A program made the position numbers and the translations under genes. A model generated the notes under the pieces. The model was given only the letters and a program-made list of their open reading frames with translations, searched no databases and was not told where the DNA came from. Of a stretch of DNA of 64,000 bases, positions 9,300 to 17,164 are shown piece by piece; position 1 is the first letter of the stretch; each line of letters opens with the position of its first letter. This stretch comes from Terriglobales bacterium. GTDB lineage: Bacteria; Acidobacteriota; Terriglobia; Terriglobales; Acidobacteriaceae. The stretch spans positions 1 through 64,000 of the forward strand of contig JASHOU010000010.1 of the NCBI GenBank assembly GCA_030038475.1, given 5' to 3'.

Positions 9300-9569
9300 G
9301 TGAGTATGGCGAAACGGTCTAGCGGTAAGCGCGATTTTATGGAAGTAGCCCGTGGCGTCGTGGAGCAGGCTATCGGCGAGCACATGGACGGGACTTCCCT
9401 TGAAAAACCGGCTGATTCCAGAAACCCACATGCAGTAGCGCTGGGGAGCATCGGCGGTAGAAAGGGCGGAAAAGCTAGAGCCGAAAACCTAAGCCCCGCG
9501 CAAAGAAAGCGTATTGCCAGCAAAGCAGCTAAGGCCCGTTGGGCGAATCAACGCCCTGCCTCTGATTAG
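9300..9569 (+). CDS. Small basic KGG-type protein (transposon cargo)
   Basis: An 89-residue, Lys/Arg/Ala-rich protein. The C-terminal half (NPHAVALGSIGGRKGG then AQRKRIASKAAKARW) resembles small proteins with a GGRKGGKAR core and a basic helix. A nucleic-acid-binding role is plausible but unproven. The start is GTG 9300 or ATG 9306; neither has a clear ribosome site. Its 3' end overlaps the convergent proteinase gene by 41 bases. It lies just inside the left terminal repeat, so it moves with the element. Confidence 0.6.
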   Translation: MSMAKRSSGKRDFMEVARGVVEQAIGEHMDGTSLEKPADSRNPHAVALGSIGGRKGGKARAENLSPAQRKRIASKAAKARWANQRPASD

Positions 9570-10476
9570 TGACTTGCGGGACAACGGTGTTCTTAATCAA
9601 TGCCACCCCGTTTTGGTTCTCGATCATCTTGAACGCTGACGTGTTCATCAGGGTATTCATATAGCAATGATGTACCGTGAGAACCAAGTCCTGCATCGTA
9701 GCGTCTCCCTCTAGGCGTTTAATCACAAGACCCATCTTCTCGCAATCGTCGATGTCAAAATGTCTATCATGGGATTTGTTCTTCGGATAGTCGGAAAGGG
9801 CTTTCGTGACCGCTCTTGCTTTTTTCTTCCTGTCCGTCAATCCCTCGAACATTCCTTCTGCAAGCTGCTGCTCAACAAAGTCGTTCGACCATTTAAGAGC
9901 ATTCTCGCATTGACCTAGAAAAGTTGGTCTATACTGCCCAATAATCTGCTGCCAAATTACGATTCGACTTGCGTCTTGCTGAACCTCCTTAATGGCACGC
10001 TTAAATTCCTGGATGACACCGTGGGCAGGAATGCCCCTTAATTGGGGATCAATTGGCCCAAGACTTGATTGTTTTCCCATCCAAATTTCCTTGCAGCAAC
10101 ACGCTATAACCGTTCCGGCAGACATGGCGATCTGCGGCACGATAGCGCGAATATTCTTGCCGAACATTCTCTGGAGATAATTCACGATGGACTGAGTAGC
10201 GGCGATTCCACCGCCCGGAGTATGCAGAATCAAATCCAAACCACGATTCTTGTCTAGCCTATGGATCGTGGTCATGAAGCCATTTTTGTCTTCATCGTTT
10301 ATGTCTGAGAGAGCCACACTCCCCTTTGACAGCCAGCCGGAATAGTAGGCGATGATGTTTCTTCCCGTGTGGGCGTGGAGTGCTTGGAGGTATTTGTGAC
10401 GCACCACATTCTGGGCACTCATTGCCTGTGCTTGGAGCGCCTGAATTTCAAGCCAGACTTCGTGCCAGTTCGGCAT
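9529..10476 (-). CDS. SDH-type serine proteinase, ClpP/crotonase fold (transposon cargo)
   Basis: A 315-residue member of the serine dehydrogenase proteinase family (PF01972-like), distantly related to SppA, NfeD and ClpP proteases. Visible marks: LILHTPGGG (oxyanion region), the nucleophile serine in AMSAGTVIA, and the following KQSSLGPIDPQL, all in family order. No signal peptide or membrane helix is seen, so it is probably cytoplasmic. The start ATG follows the upstream gene's TAG stop with no gap, so translation is probably coupled. Being cargo on a transposon is unusual for this family. The role (defence, maintenance or stress) is unknown. Confidence 0.85.
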   Translation of the reverse strand: MPNWHEVWLEIQALQAQAMSAQNVVRHKYLQALHAHTGRNIIAYYSGWLSKGSVALSDINDEDKNGFMTTIHRLDKNRGLDLILHTPGGGIAATQSIVNYLQRMFGKNIRAIVPQIAMSAGTVIACCCKEIWMGKQSSLGPIDPQLRGIPAHGVIQEFKRAIKEVQQDASRIVIWQQIIGQYRPTFLGQCENALKWSNDFVEQQLAEGMFEGLTDRKKKARAVTKALSDYPKNKSHDRHFDIDDCEKMGLVIKRLEGDATMQDLVLTVHHCYMNTLMNTSAFKMIENQNGVALIKNTVVPQVTNQRQGVDSPNGP

Positions 10477-10725
10477 CTATATGCCGTTTGGCGTCGTGGT
10501 TGATGGCACGTACTTCAGTTGTGACGGCTGTTCCAAGCTGTCCTCGTCCGTGTAGAGACCTTGGTACGGGAGAGGATGCGGAGTAAAGGTTTGCAGGTAG
10601 TCGTGCTCTATCGCTTCGGTACGCTTCGTCTGTTTCCCCGTGGGAGTCCTGTCATTCGTCGCGGTTTTCATGGGCAGCCTCTCGGGTGTATTACGCTGTG
10701 TATTACGCTTACTCTTGGACTTCAT
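10477..10725 (-). CDS. Small hypothetical protein coupled to the SDH proteinase
   Basis: An 82-residue hydrophilic protein, very basic at the N-terminus (MKSKSKRNTQRN) and Pro/Tyr/Thr-rich in the second half (FTPHPLPYQGLYTDED). No known family was recognised. AAAGGTGG precedes the ATG. Its stop codon TAG is immediately followed by the proteinase ATG, so the two are an operon and may act together, for example as substrate, adaptor or inhibitor. It is divergent from the transposase across an 87-base AT-rich gap. Confidence 0.6.
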   Translation of the reverse strand: MKSKSKRNTQRNTPERLPMKTATNDRTPTGKQTKRTEAIEHDYLQTFTPHPLPYQGLYTDEDSLEQPSQLKYVPSTTTPNGI

Positions 10726-10775
10726 TTTATACCACCTTTGTCAATAGAGATTGTTAAATTTTCTCAATATTTTTG

Positions 10776-10805
10776 TTGACATCTTGTATCGCTCAAGCAT
10801 ATAGT
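10776..10805 (+). promoter_or_regulatory. Sigma-70-type promoter of the transposase
   Basis: A perfect -35 TTGACA (10776-10781), an 18-base spacer and TATAGT (10800-10805). The expected start of transcription, 6-8 bases further on, coincides with ATG 10813. The transposase mRNA would be leaderless; no Shine-Dalgarno is present. Confidence 0.7.
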
Positions 10806-10812
10806 TCAGTAT

Positions 10813-11718
10813 ATGAAACGGTTAAGCATGGAACAGAAGACACGCGTTATAGCCGCTCTGGTAGAGGGTAATTCGATTCGCTCCACGATGAGAATGACTG
10901 GAGTTTCAAAGAATACAATCATCAAACTGCTCCTTGATCTGGCCGACTCTTGCGCTGAATATCACGACCGAAAGGTCCGTAACCTTTGCGTCCGCCGACT
11001 TCAGTGTGACGAAATTTGGCAATATGTCGGCTCGAAGGCGAGGAATACGCGGCCAGAAAAGAAAGCCATCGGTTGGGGTGACGTTTGGACGTGGACGGCC
11101 ATCGACGCGGATACGAAACTCTGTGTCAGTTATCTCGTCGGCGGGCGTGGGGCCGGATGGGCGATGGACTTCATGGAAGATTGCGCTTCCCGAATTCGCA
11201 GTCGCGTCCAGATCACAACAGACGGTCATAAGGTATATCTCGATGCAGTGGAGAACGCTTTCGGTGCAGACATTGACTATGCTCAACTCCAAAAAATCTA
11301 CGGCGCTGTGACTGAGAACGAAACACGCTATTCACCGGCGAAGTGCATCGGCGCTGACATGAAGGTAGTGAGCGGCGATCCTGATCCGTTACACGTCAGC
11401 ACTAGCTATGTCGAGCGCCAAAACCTTTCGATGAGAATGAGCATCCGGCGGTTTACTCGGCTCACGAATGCGTTCTCTAAGAAGCTCGAAAATCACGCGG
11501 CAGCGGTCGCCCTATGGTTCATGTATTACAACTTCGGCAGAATCCACCAAACCTTGAGGGTCACGCCAGCTATGGAGGCGGGCTTGTCAGATCACGTCTG
11601 GAGCATCGCTGAAATCTGTAACCTGCTCCCAGAAAGTCATACGATAGCCGCTCAAATTGACAAGGCTCTCATTCTTAAAGCGCTTGGCGAGAAGCCTAAT
11701 GCCCTGTGGAAATCATAA
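10813..11718 (+). CDS. IS1-like DDE transposase
   Basis: A 301-residue single-frame transposase. An N-terminal HTH (about 4-45, IRSTMRMTGVSKNTIIKLL) precedes the catalytic core. The three acids are visible in context: CDEIWQYVGSK, TTDGHKVY and SYVERQNLSMR, ending in the FMYYNFGRIHQTLRVTPA block seen in IS1/InsB-type enzymes. Unlike classical IS1, no frameshift-fused insA/insB pair is needed. The C-terminus overlaps the right inverted repeat. It appears intact and so the element may be active. Confidence 0.9.
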   Translation: MKRLSMEQKTRVIAALVEGNSIRSTMRMTGVSKNTIIKLLLDLADSCAEYHDRKVRNLCVRRLQCDEIWQYVGSKARNTRPEKKAIGWGDVWTWTAIDADTKLCVSYLVGGRGAGWAMDFMEDCASRIRSRVQITTDGHKVYLDAVENAFGADIDYAQLQKIYGAVTENETRYSPAKCIGADMKVVSGDPDPLHVSTSYVERQNLSMRMSIRRFTRLTNAFSKKLENHAAAVALWFMYYNFGRIHQTLRVTPAMEAGLSDHVWSIAEICNLLPESHTIAAQIDKALILKALGEKPNALWKS

Positions 11719-11730
11719 ATGCCCACTACC
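11703..11730 (-). repeat. Right terminal inverted repeat
   Basis: Inverse of 9240-9267 (24 of 28). It overlaps the last 16 bases of the transposase gene including its stop, and ends CCCACTACC. Confidence 0.9.
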
Positions 11731-11738
11731 ACGCATCC
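11731..11738. repeat. Target-site duplication, right copy
   Basis: ACGCATCC, identical to 9232-9239. It marks the insertion site. Confidence 0.85.
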
Positions 11739-11901
11739 GTGTCGCTTGCGCCGAACTGCGTCCACTCGATAGAATCCTAAAACTTACAACAAACGCATTG
11801 CGGCAGCGGGAAACTTCTGTCACGCTCATCCAACCGCCGCCGCTTTCGTGTCACCAAAGCTTGCGACAGAGCCCATTCTGTTGCTCATTTCCGGAGGTTC
11901 T

Positions 11902-12981
11902 ATGCCCCGCAAATTTGCCGCAGCTGTTCTTTTATTGTTCGCAGTTCCATCTTTTGCCGACCAGCTTGTCCTCAAGAACGGCGACCGCCTGTCCGGCTCG
12001 ATTGCGAAATCTGATGGCAAGACCCTCGTCATCAAAACCGACTATGCCGGCGATGTGACCGTCAAGTTCGATGCCATCCAGAGCATAACTTCAACCGGCG
12101 AGTTGAATGCGACGCTCGGCGGCAAAACGGTAGTCGGCCCCGTTACCACCGCTGATGGCAACTTGGTCGTCGCCACCAGAACGGCAGGGCCGGTCGAAGC
12201 GCCGATAGCCTCCGTCACCATGCTGCGCGATCCGGCCGAGCAGGCGGCCTACGAGAAGTCGCTGCACCCCGGCATTCTGGACGGCTGGGTTGGCGGCTTG
12301 AATCTGGGCCTTGCCGTCACCCGCGGCAACAGCGAAACAAAAAACCTGAATATCGCCTTTAATGCCGTACGTACAGGATTGCACGATAAGCTCACTCTCT
12401 ACGCCAACACTATTTATGCCACCAACGATTTGCCGGGCGCAAACCCGCCCACCACGGCCAACTCCAATGCCGGCCGAGCTCTCTACGATCACGACTTTGC
12501 TCCGCGTGTATTTGGTTTCGTCAATGGCGACTTCTACGCCAACGAACTCCAGGAACTGAATCTGCGCTCTATTCTTGGCGGAGGCTTCGGCGTGCATGCG
12601 ATCAAAACTTCCGCCACTACCCTGGACTTAATGGCCGGAGCCAACTATACGCACGAAGACTATTCCGCTCCCCTCAACCCGCCCGATCCCGCCACAAATC
12701 GCAATCTGGCAGCGATCACCGTCGGCGACACGTTCACACACAAGGTTGGCAAAAGCACGGTCATCACCCAGAGTCTTCTCTTTTATCCTGATCTCTCGCA
12801 AACGGGCCAATACAATGGTACTTTCAACTTCGCAACCGTCACGAAATTCAACAAGTGGCTGGGATGGCAGAATTCGTTCATAGACGTCTATGACAGCAAC
12901 CCTCCCGTCACAGCGCCGCCCAGCCCGAAAAAGAACGATCTACAGCTTTCCACAGGGCTGAATATTTCATTTAAGCACTAG
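11902..12981 (+). CDS. DUF481 outer-membrane protein
   Basis: A 359-residue exported protein (signal peptide MPRKFAAAVLLLFAVPSFA). The first 130 residues carry SH3-like strands seen in acidobacterial DUF481 proteins (LVLKNGDRLSGSI, VTVKFDAIQSI). The rest (about 135-359) alternates amphipathic strands with WVGGLNLGLAVTRGNSETKN, matching the DUF481/YdiY salt-induced outer-membrane family. GGAGG lies five bases before ATG 11902. The substrate is unknown. Before the transposon insertion it lay about 180 bases downstream of tatA. Confidence 0.85.
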   Translation: MPRKFAAAVLLLFAVPSFADQLVLKNGDRLSGSIAKSDGKTLVIKTDYAGDVTVKFDAIQSITSTGELNATLGGKTVVGPVTTADGNLVVATRTAGPVEAPIASVTMLRDPAEQAAYEKSLHPGILDGWVGGLNLGLAVTRGNSETKNLNIAFNAVRTGLHDKLTLYANTIYATNDLPGANPPTTANSNAGRALYDHDFAPRVFGFVNGDFYANELQELNLRSILGGGFGVHAIKTSATTLDLMAGANYTHEDYSAPLNPPDPATNRNLAAITVGDTFTHKVGKSTVITQSLLFYPDLSQTGQYNGTFNFATVTKFNKWLGWQNSFIDVYDSNPPVTAPPSPKKNDLQLSTGLNISFKH

Positions 12982-13030
12982 CGTTTTCCAATAATTAAGC
13001 AGAATCTTTGAGTTAGAGGTTTGGTTATGC

Positions 13031-15118
13031 TTACTCCGAACCACCGGGGCCAATCCCCGGGCCGACGACCGGCGCGGGTTTGGGCATTGCATCCGGCTCG
13101 GGGGTTGCCTGGTCTCTGGGAATCGCGCCCAGGCGGATGGCCTCCGCCCGCTCCCGCTCGGCATCCGAGGTCCGTCCCATCTTCAGGTAAACATCAGACA
13201 GGATCACATGCGGCGAGGGCGCTGTCGGCCGCAATGAGGCCGCCTTCTGCAGCCACGGGATTGCCCCCTCGAGATCCCCCGACTTCGCAAGAAAATACCC
13301 GAGATTCAGATTGCCTCCAAAGTGCTCGGGTGTGGTCGCCAGAACCGTTCGGCACTCCCTGATTTCGTCCTGCACACGGTCTAATTTGGCGTACACGACC
13401 TCCAGGTAAACGTGGGCGTCCATCAGGTGCGGTTCCAATTTTGCAACGTGTTCGAAGGCAGCCGCAGCCCCTTCCCAGTCTCCCATTGTCACCAACACGC
13501 GACCCAGATTCATTTCGGCGTGCGTGAAACCGGGGTTCAGTCGCACAGCCTCGCGGAATTCTGGTACTGCATTTTCGTAATCCTTATTCTCCATAAGGCA
13601 TGCACCGAGATAGAAATGCAGTAGAGAGACGTCAGGCGCGGTGGTGACCGCTTTGCGCAGCGCCGGAACGGACTTGCCGCAGCGCAAGTCCTGGATGAGG
13701 TTGGTGACGCGTTGGACGGTGTTGGAAACCGCGATTTTGTCCTTGGGGTCGGCCCCATTGTCTGGGGAAGTATAAGCAGAACCATTGCGGCCAGCCACAT
13801 AACCTAGCGCCGCCAGCTTGTTCGCCTTGTCTTCGTCTATCATGCTCTTGGGCGTGGGCTGCGTGTTGGTCGTCTTCTGCCGGAAGGCCTCCATCCGGGC
13901 CGCTAGCGTATCAGCCACGGCGGGAGACTTCGAAGCGAGGTTGTGTTCAGCTTTGGCGTCCACGTCAGTGTCATAAAGCTCACGGCGGGGCGCCTGAATA
14001 TACAGATACTTTCCCGTTCTAATGGACTGCACGGCGCTCCATCCAAAAGCGATGTGTCCGTAATCGCCCTGCGAATACGCGCTGCGGTCGCGCCAGGCCT
14101 CGGCCGCTGCGTCGCCTTCCGGCCCTTTCTTCATCAACTCCAGCAGGGATGCGCCTTGCACTTGTTTCGGTACCTCGATGCCCACCTGTTGCAGCACAGT
14201 TGGCATGATGTCCGCCAGTTCTACCGGGGCTTCCACGCGCTTACCCGAGGATGTGTTGGCGGGCAGCTTGATAAGGAGCGGGACATGGATGGTTTCGTCG
14301 TAGACAAAAATGCCGTGCGTATCTTCGCCATGAGCCCCCAGGGACTCACCGTGATCGGCGGTCACGGCAATCAGTGCTCCATCGTAAAGACCGTCCGCTT
14401 TTAATTGCCGGAAAAGCTTTCCCAGCGACGCATCCGCATAAGCGATCGCTCCATCGTAAAGCGCTTTGGCATAGCGCGTCTTATACGGCTCGGGCGGGTC
14501 GTAAGGTTCGTGTGGATCGAAGAGGTGCACCCATAGGAAGAATGGGCCTTGCCGATGATTGTCGAGCCATGGCAGGGCGCGCGCCACCACCTCGCCCCCT
14601 CGGCGCACGACAGTCTGGTAGCGCGTTTTTGGGGAATAGTTGTCCCAACTGTAGCCTGCGTTGTAGGTGTCAAACCCGCGCTCAAAGCCTGGGACGCCCC
14701 AGCTTGGGTCCAGCGCCAGCGAACCGACAAATGCTGCCGTGGAATACCCTTGGCCTTTCAGGATCTCCGGCATGTACGGAATATCCTTGCCTAAAGGTAT
14801 GGGGAAAGTGAGTACCTGGTGGTACTGCGGATAGGTGCCCGTAAGAATGGTCGCGTGCGAGGTGGGGGTGAGCGGAGCTTGCGAGTAGGCGTGGGTGAAG
14901 ACGACCGATTGCCGCGCCACCGCATCCAGGTTGGGGGTCAAGCCACGTTTCGAGCCCAGAAATCCCATGCGATCGGCGCGGGTCGTATCGATCGTGATGA
15001 GGATGACATTTGGGTGTTGCGGATCGGCGGGCGCAGGCGTCTTTGATTCGGTGGGAGGTGCGGCGAGCGCGGCTGCCGCCAAGATGATGGCGCACAAAAA
15101 GCAACGAATTACATACAT
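13031..15118 (-). CDS. Exported sulfatase-fold hydrolase with C-terminal TPRs
   Basis: About 695 residues. ATG 15118 has AAAGGTG upstream and opens a signal peptide (MYVIRCFLCAIILAAAALA). The alkaline-phosphatase/sulfatase core (about 35-430) shows metal-binding NVILITIDTTRAD, then DPHEPY, and TADHGESLGAHGE. At the usual formylglycine position (C-x-P-S-R) the sequence is PLTPTSHATILTG, so the cysteine is replaced, apparently by Thr. It is therefore probably not a classical sulfatase; it may be a phosphatase or phosphotransferase. Residues about 480-680 are TPR units. The product is periplasmic by inference. Confidence 0.85.
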   Translation of the reverse strand: MYVIRCFLCAIILAAAALAAPPTESKTPAPADPQHPNVILITIDTTRADRMGFLGSKRGLTPNLDAVARQSVVFTHAYSQAPLTPTSHATILTGTYPQYHQVLTFPIPLGKDIPYMPEILKGQGYSTAAFVGSLALDPSWGVPGFERGFDTYNAGYSWDNYSPKTRYQTVVRRGGEVVARALPWLDNHRQGPFFLWVHLFDPHEPYDPPEPYKTRYAKALYDGAIAYADASLGKLFRQLKADGLYDGALIAVTADHGESLGAHGEDTHGIFVYDETIHVPLLIKLPANTSSGKRVEAPVELADIMPTVLQQVGIEVPKQVQGASLLELMKKGPEGDAAAEAWRDRSAYSQGDYGHIAFGWSAVQSIRTGKYLYIQAPRRELYDTDVDAKAEHNLASKSPAVADTLAARMEAFRQKTTNTQPTPKSMIDEDKANKLAALGYVAGRNGSAYTSPDNGADPKDKIAVSNTVQRVTNLIQDLRCGKSVPALRKAVTTAPDVSLLHFYLGACLMENKDYENAVPEFREAVRLNPGFTHAEMNLGRVLVTMGDWEGAAAAFEHVAKLEPHLMDAHVYLEVVYAKLDRVQDEIRECRTVLATTPEHFGGNLNLGYFLAKSGDLEGAIPWLQKAASLRPTAPSPHVILSDVYLKMGRTSDAERERAEAIRLGAIPRDQATPEPDAMPKPAPVVGPGIGPGGSE

Positions 15119-15286
15119 TGGGAACACCTTTGTCTCAATCTCGGGGAGGAACTTGATTGATTTTACATAATCCCGGAGGCTGGCAGCCTATGATCCGGGC
15201 CGCGGGGTCGTTACCGTGGTTCCCGATCCGTCGCGCCAGCAGCTCCACCAGCTTGGCTCCCGGCAGGCTCCGCCCAGACGGCCGCG

Positions 15287-16018
15287 CTAGTTTTGCGGCG
15301 CCGGCGATTTTGCGGGCGGCGCCTTCTTGGGCGGTGAGCCCGGGGATGGGACCTTCCCAATCGTTTTCTCCGCCACCTGGCAAGTCTTTTTCGGAAATAT
15401 GAAAAGGGTCGGATCCTGAGGGCCCAGAACAATGTTCTTATATTTGATGACCTGGTGCATCTTGGTCTCGACCTTCACGGGAAAACCGTCCAGATCCTCC
15501 GCTTCCCATAGCCTGATCTTTGCCGGCTCGGGGCGGTTCGCGACGTGAATCGTCACATCCTCGACGTCGCATACATGGCCGTCGACTGTCTCCTTTCCAA
15601 CCGAAACGCGTTCGTACGTGTTGCCCGGCTGCGACATCGAGAAGGGATAGGTCCGGATATAAAAGCCATTGTATTGCAGGCAACCTCCTCTCGATACACT
15701 ACGCGTTTGCTTCGCTGCCAAATCGCTGATTTGGTAGATTCTCCCTTCATTGCCCTCCATCCTCATCAGGTCGCCAGAACGGTAGATATGGGCTTCTTCC
15801 TCGCTCCCGGGAGTAGGAAGTCCTATCATGATGGCCGAAAAGTCTTTGAACCGATCTAACGGAAACTGGGATGGTTCAGCCGCGGAAGCGGTTTGTCCTG
15901 CGGGCGCTTGTTCCGTAGCGGGTGTTTGAACGGCCGGCGGCTGCGCCGGCGGCGTCTGTGCCCATCCCTGAAATGTAACGCAGCCCGCAAACAGCAAAGC
16001 CGCAGTCAATCTTTCCAT
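15287..16018 (-). CDS. Exported protein of unknown function (LolA/DUF4412-like)
   Basis: A 243-residue secreted protein. ATG 16018 follows GGGGGATC and opens a signal peptide (MERLTAALLFAGCVTFQGWAQ). A Pro/Ala/Thr linker (about 20-50) leads to a beta-rich core with four cysteines, and a Pro/Lys-rich tail closes it. The DLMRMEGNEGRIYQISDLAA segment and strand pattern recall LolA/DUF4412-type lipid- or ligand-binding barrels, but this is only a resemblance. It lies between the sulfatase-fold protein and another secreted protein on the same strand. Confidence 0.6.
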   Translation of the reverse strand: MERLTAALLFAGCVTFQGWAQTPPAQPPAVQTPATEQAPAGQTASAAEPSQFPLDRFKDFSAIMIGLPTPGSEEEAHIYRSGDLMRMEGNEGRIYQISDLAAKQTRSVSRGGCLQYNGFYIRTYPFSMSQPGNTYERVSVGKETVDGHVCDVEDVTIHVANRPEPAKIRLWEAEDLDGFPVKVETKMHQVIKYKNIVLGPQDPTLFIFPKKTCQVAEKTIGKVPSPGSPPKKAPPAKSPAPQN

Positions 16019-16178
16019 TTTTTGATCCCCCGAACGATTTGTGGTTGGTGCTGAATAGGCCGCAGATCTCGGTTCTTCGCGAGTCCGGTGAACGACGAAC
16101 GACCGGCGAATGTGAGTATACAAGAAAAGGCCACGCCAGAATCGGCGTGGCCCGGAAATCCACAAGAACCAAGAGCAG

Positions 16179-16709
16179 CTACTTCTTCAGCTGACGAGCT
16201 GCGTCCTTACCGAACGACGTACCCCGGGTTGCAACCGCATTTTTGCCCGGAATGCTCGATGTCAGGCAGCCATAGTTGTAGGCAAAGATTTCTGAGCTGA
16301 CTCCGAACCAGGCTTCCCAGCCATACTTGTCTGGATGCGGGTCATCCGAATCGCAAACCTGCTTCTTCTCTGGTACTTGCGTGATGTAGAGCGCGTTGTA
16401 GCCGGTGAACTCTTCGTATATCGCATCGAAGATGTTGTCCGCCATGGCGACGCCCTTTATGGCGAAGCCAAGCGGATTGGTGGCCGAGGTGAGGGAGGTG
16501 GTGGCACCCACCTGTGTGCCGTTATACGGATAGCCGCAACCGACGGTCAGAATGTGATCGCCAGCCCAAATTCCGCCATCCCAGTCGTAGATGTATTCAT
16601 AGTCGCAGTATTCGCCGCCTTCGGTCGACAGGAAGCCGAAGGATTGTGCCGACGCGAAACTGCAGCAAAGAACAAACAGAGTCATTACCAACAGAGTTGT
16701 GAGTTTCAA
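16179..16709 (-). CDS. Small exported hypothetical protein (TTG start)
   Basis: A 176-residue protein. A strong AGGAGG lies eight bases before TTG 16709, which begins a good signal peptide (MKLTTLLVMTLFVLCCSFASAQ); a frame starting further upstream would place this site within the gene. The mature part is Tyr/Gly/Asp-rich (GGEYCDYEYIYDWDGGIWAGD) with four cysteines that could form two disulfides. No family was recognised. Probably secreted or surface-attached. Confidence 0.65.
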   Translation of the reverse strand: MKLTTLLVMTLFVLCCSFASAQSFGFLSTEGGEYCDYEYIYDWDGGIWAGDHILTVGCGYPYNGTQVGATTSLTSATNPLGFAIKGVAMADNIFDAIYEEFTGYNALYITQVPEKKQVCDSDDPHPDKYGWEAWFGVSSEIFAYNYGCLTSSIPGKNAVATRGTSFGKDAARQLKK

Positions 16710-17164
16710 AGGAATTTCCTCCTGGAAGTTTTTGTCACAATTGTGAAGGTTGCACATCCCCGAAAATCAGAGCAGGCCTACTTGGGGAGCGTAGCGCCAC
16801 TGCACTGACGGGAGAAGCTTAGCGCATTCCCGAACCAAGTCAAGTCAATAATCAACATTCATACAAAAAAATTTTTGTAGGGCGTTGAAAAGATAAAAAC
16901 TTTGCGCTCTTTCGGCAAAAGCTCTGCATCTAGGTGAATTCCTGTCTACCGAAGGAGCAATTGAGTTGCGGCTGTGTCGGCAAAAGCCGCACTCGGCAGG
17001 CATTCTGAGGGCTGCGTGAACAATAAAGTGCAAACCGTCGCGCGACCCACCTGCAAGATTTTGCACCAGGTTTATCGGATCGGTTCATAACATCAGGATT
17101 GCGTCGGCTATCAAACGTCGAGGTAATCCCCGAGTGTAATGCTTGGAGCACAATACGACGAAGA
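16710..17164. other. AT-rich intergenic region with palindrome and possible promoter
   Basis: This region lies between the small secreted protein and the 3' end of the TonB receptor gene. It contains an 18-base AT palindrome (16862-16879, TACAAAAA / TTTTTGTA) that could end the receptor transcript. On the minus strand, TTGACT and TAAGCT are spaced about 16 bases apart near 16815-16841, a weak candidate promoter for the 16709 gene. No ORF is convincing. Confidence 0.35.

Larger units (their letters stand above)
9240..11730. mobile_element. Complete 2.49 kb IS1-like transposon with cargo genes
   Basis: Both ends are defined in the sequence: 28-bp terminal inverted repeats (24 of 28 identical) beginning GGTAGTGGG, flanked by a direct repeat of 8-10 bases. 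Inside are a DDE transposase (10813) and three other genes: a small KGG-type protein (9300), an SDH-type ClpP-fold proteinase (9529-10476) and an 82-residue protein (10477-10725). GGT at the ends and 8-10-base duplications are typical of the IS1 family, but IS1 elements are normally under about 1.2 kb with no cargo. The base composition is visibly more AT-rich than its neighbours. It sits between tatA and the DUF481 gene without breaking either. Confidence 0.9.
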
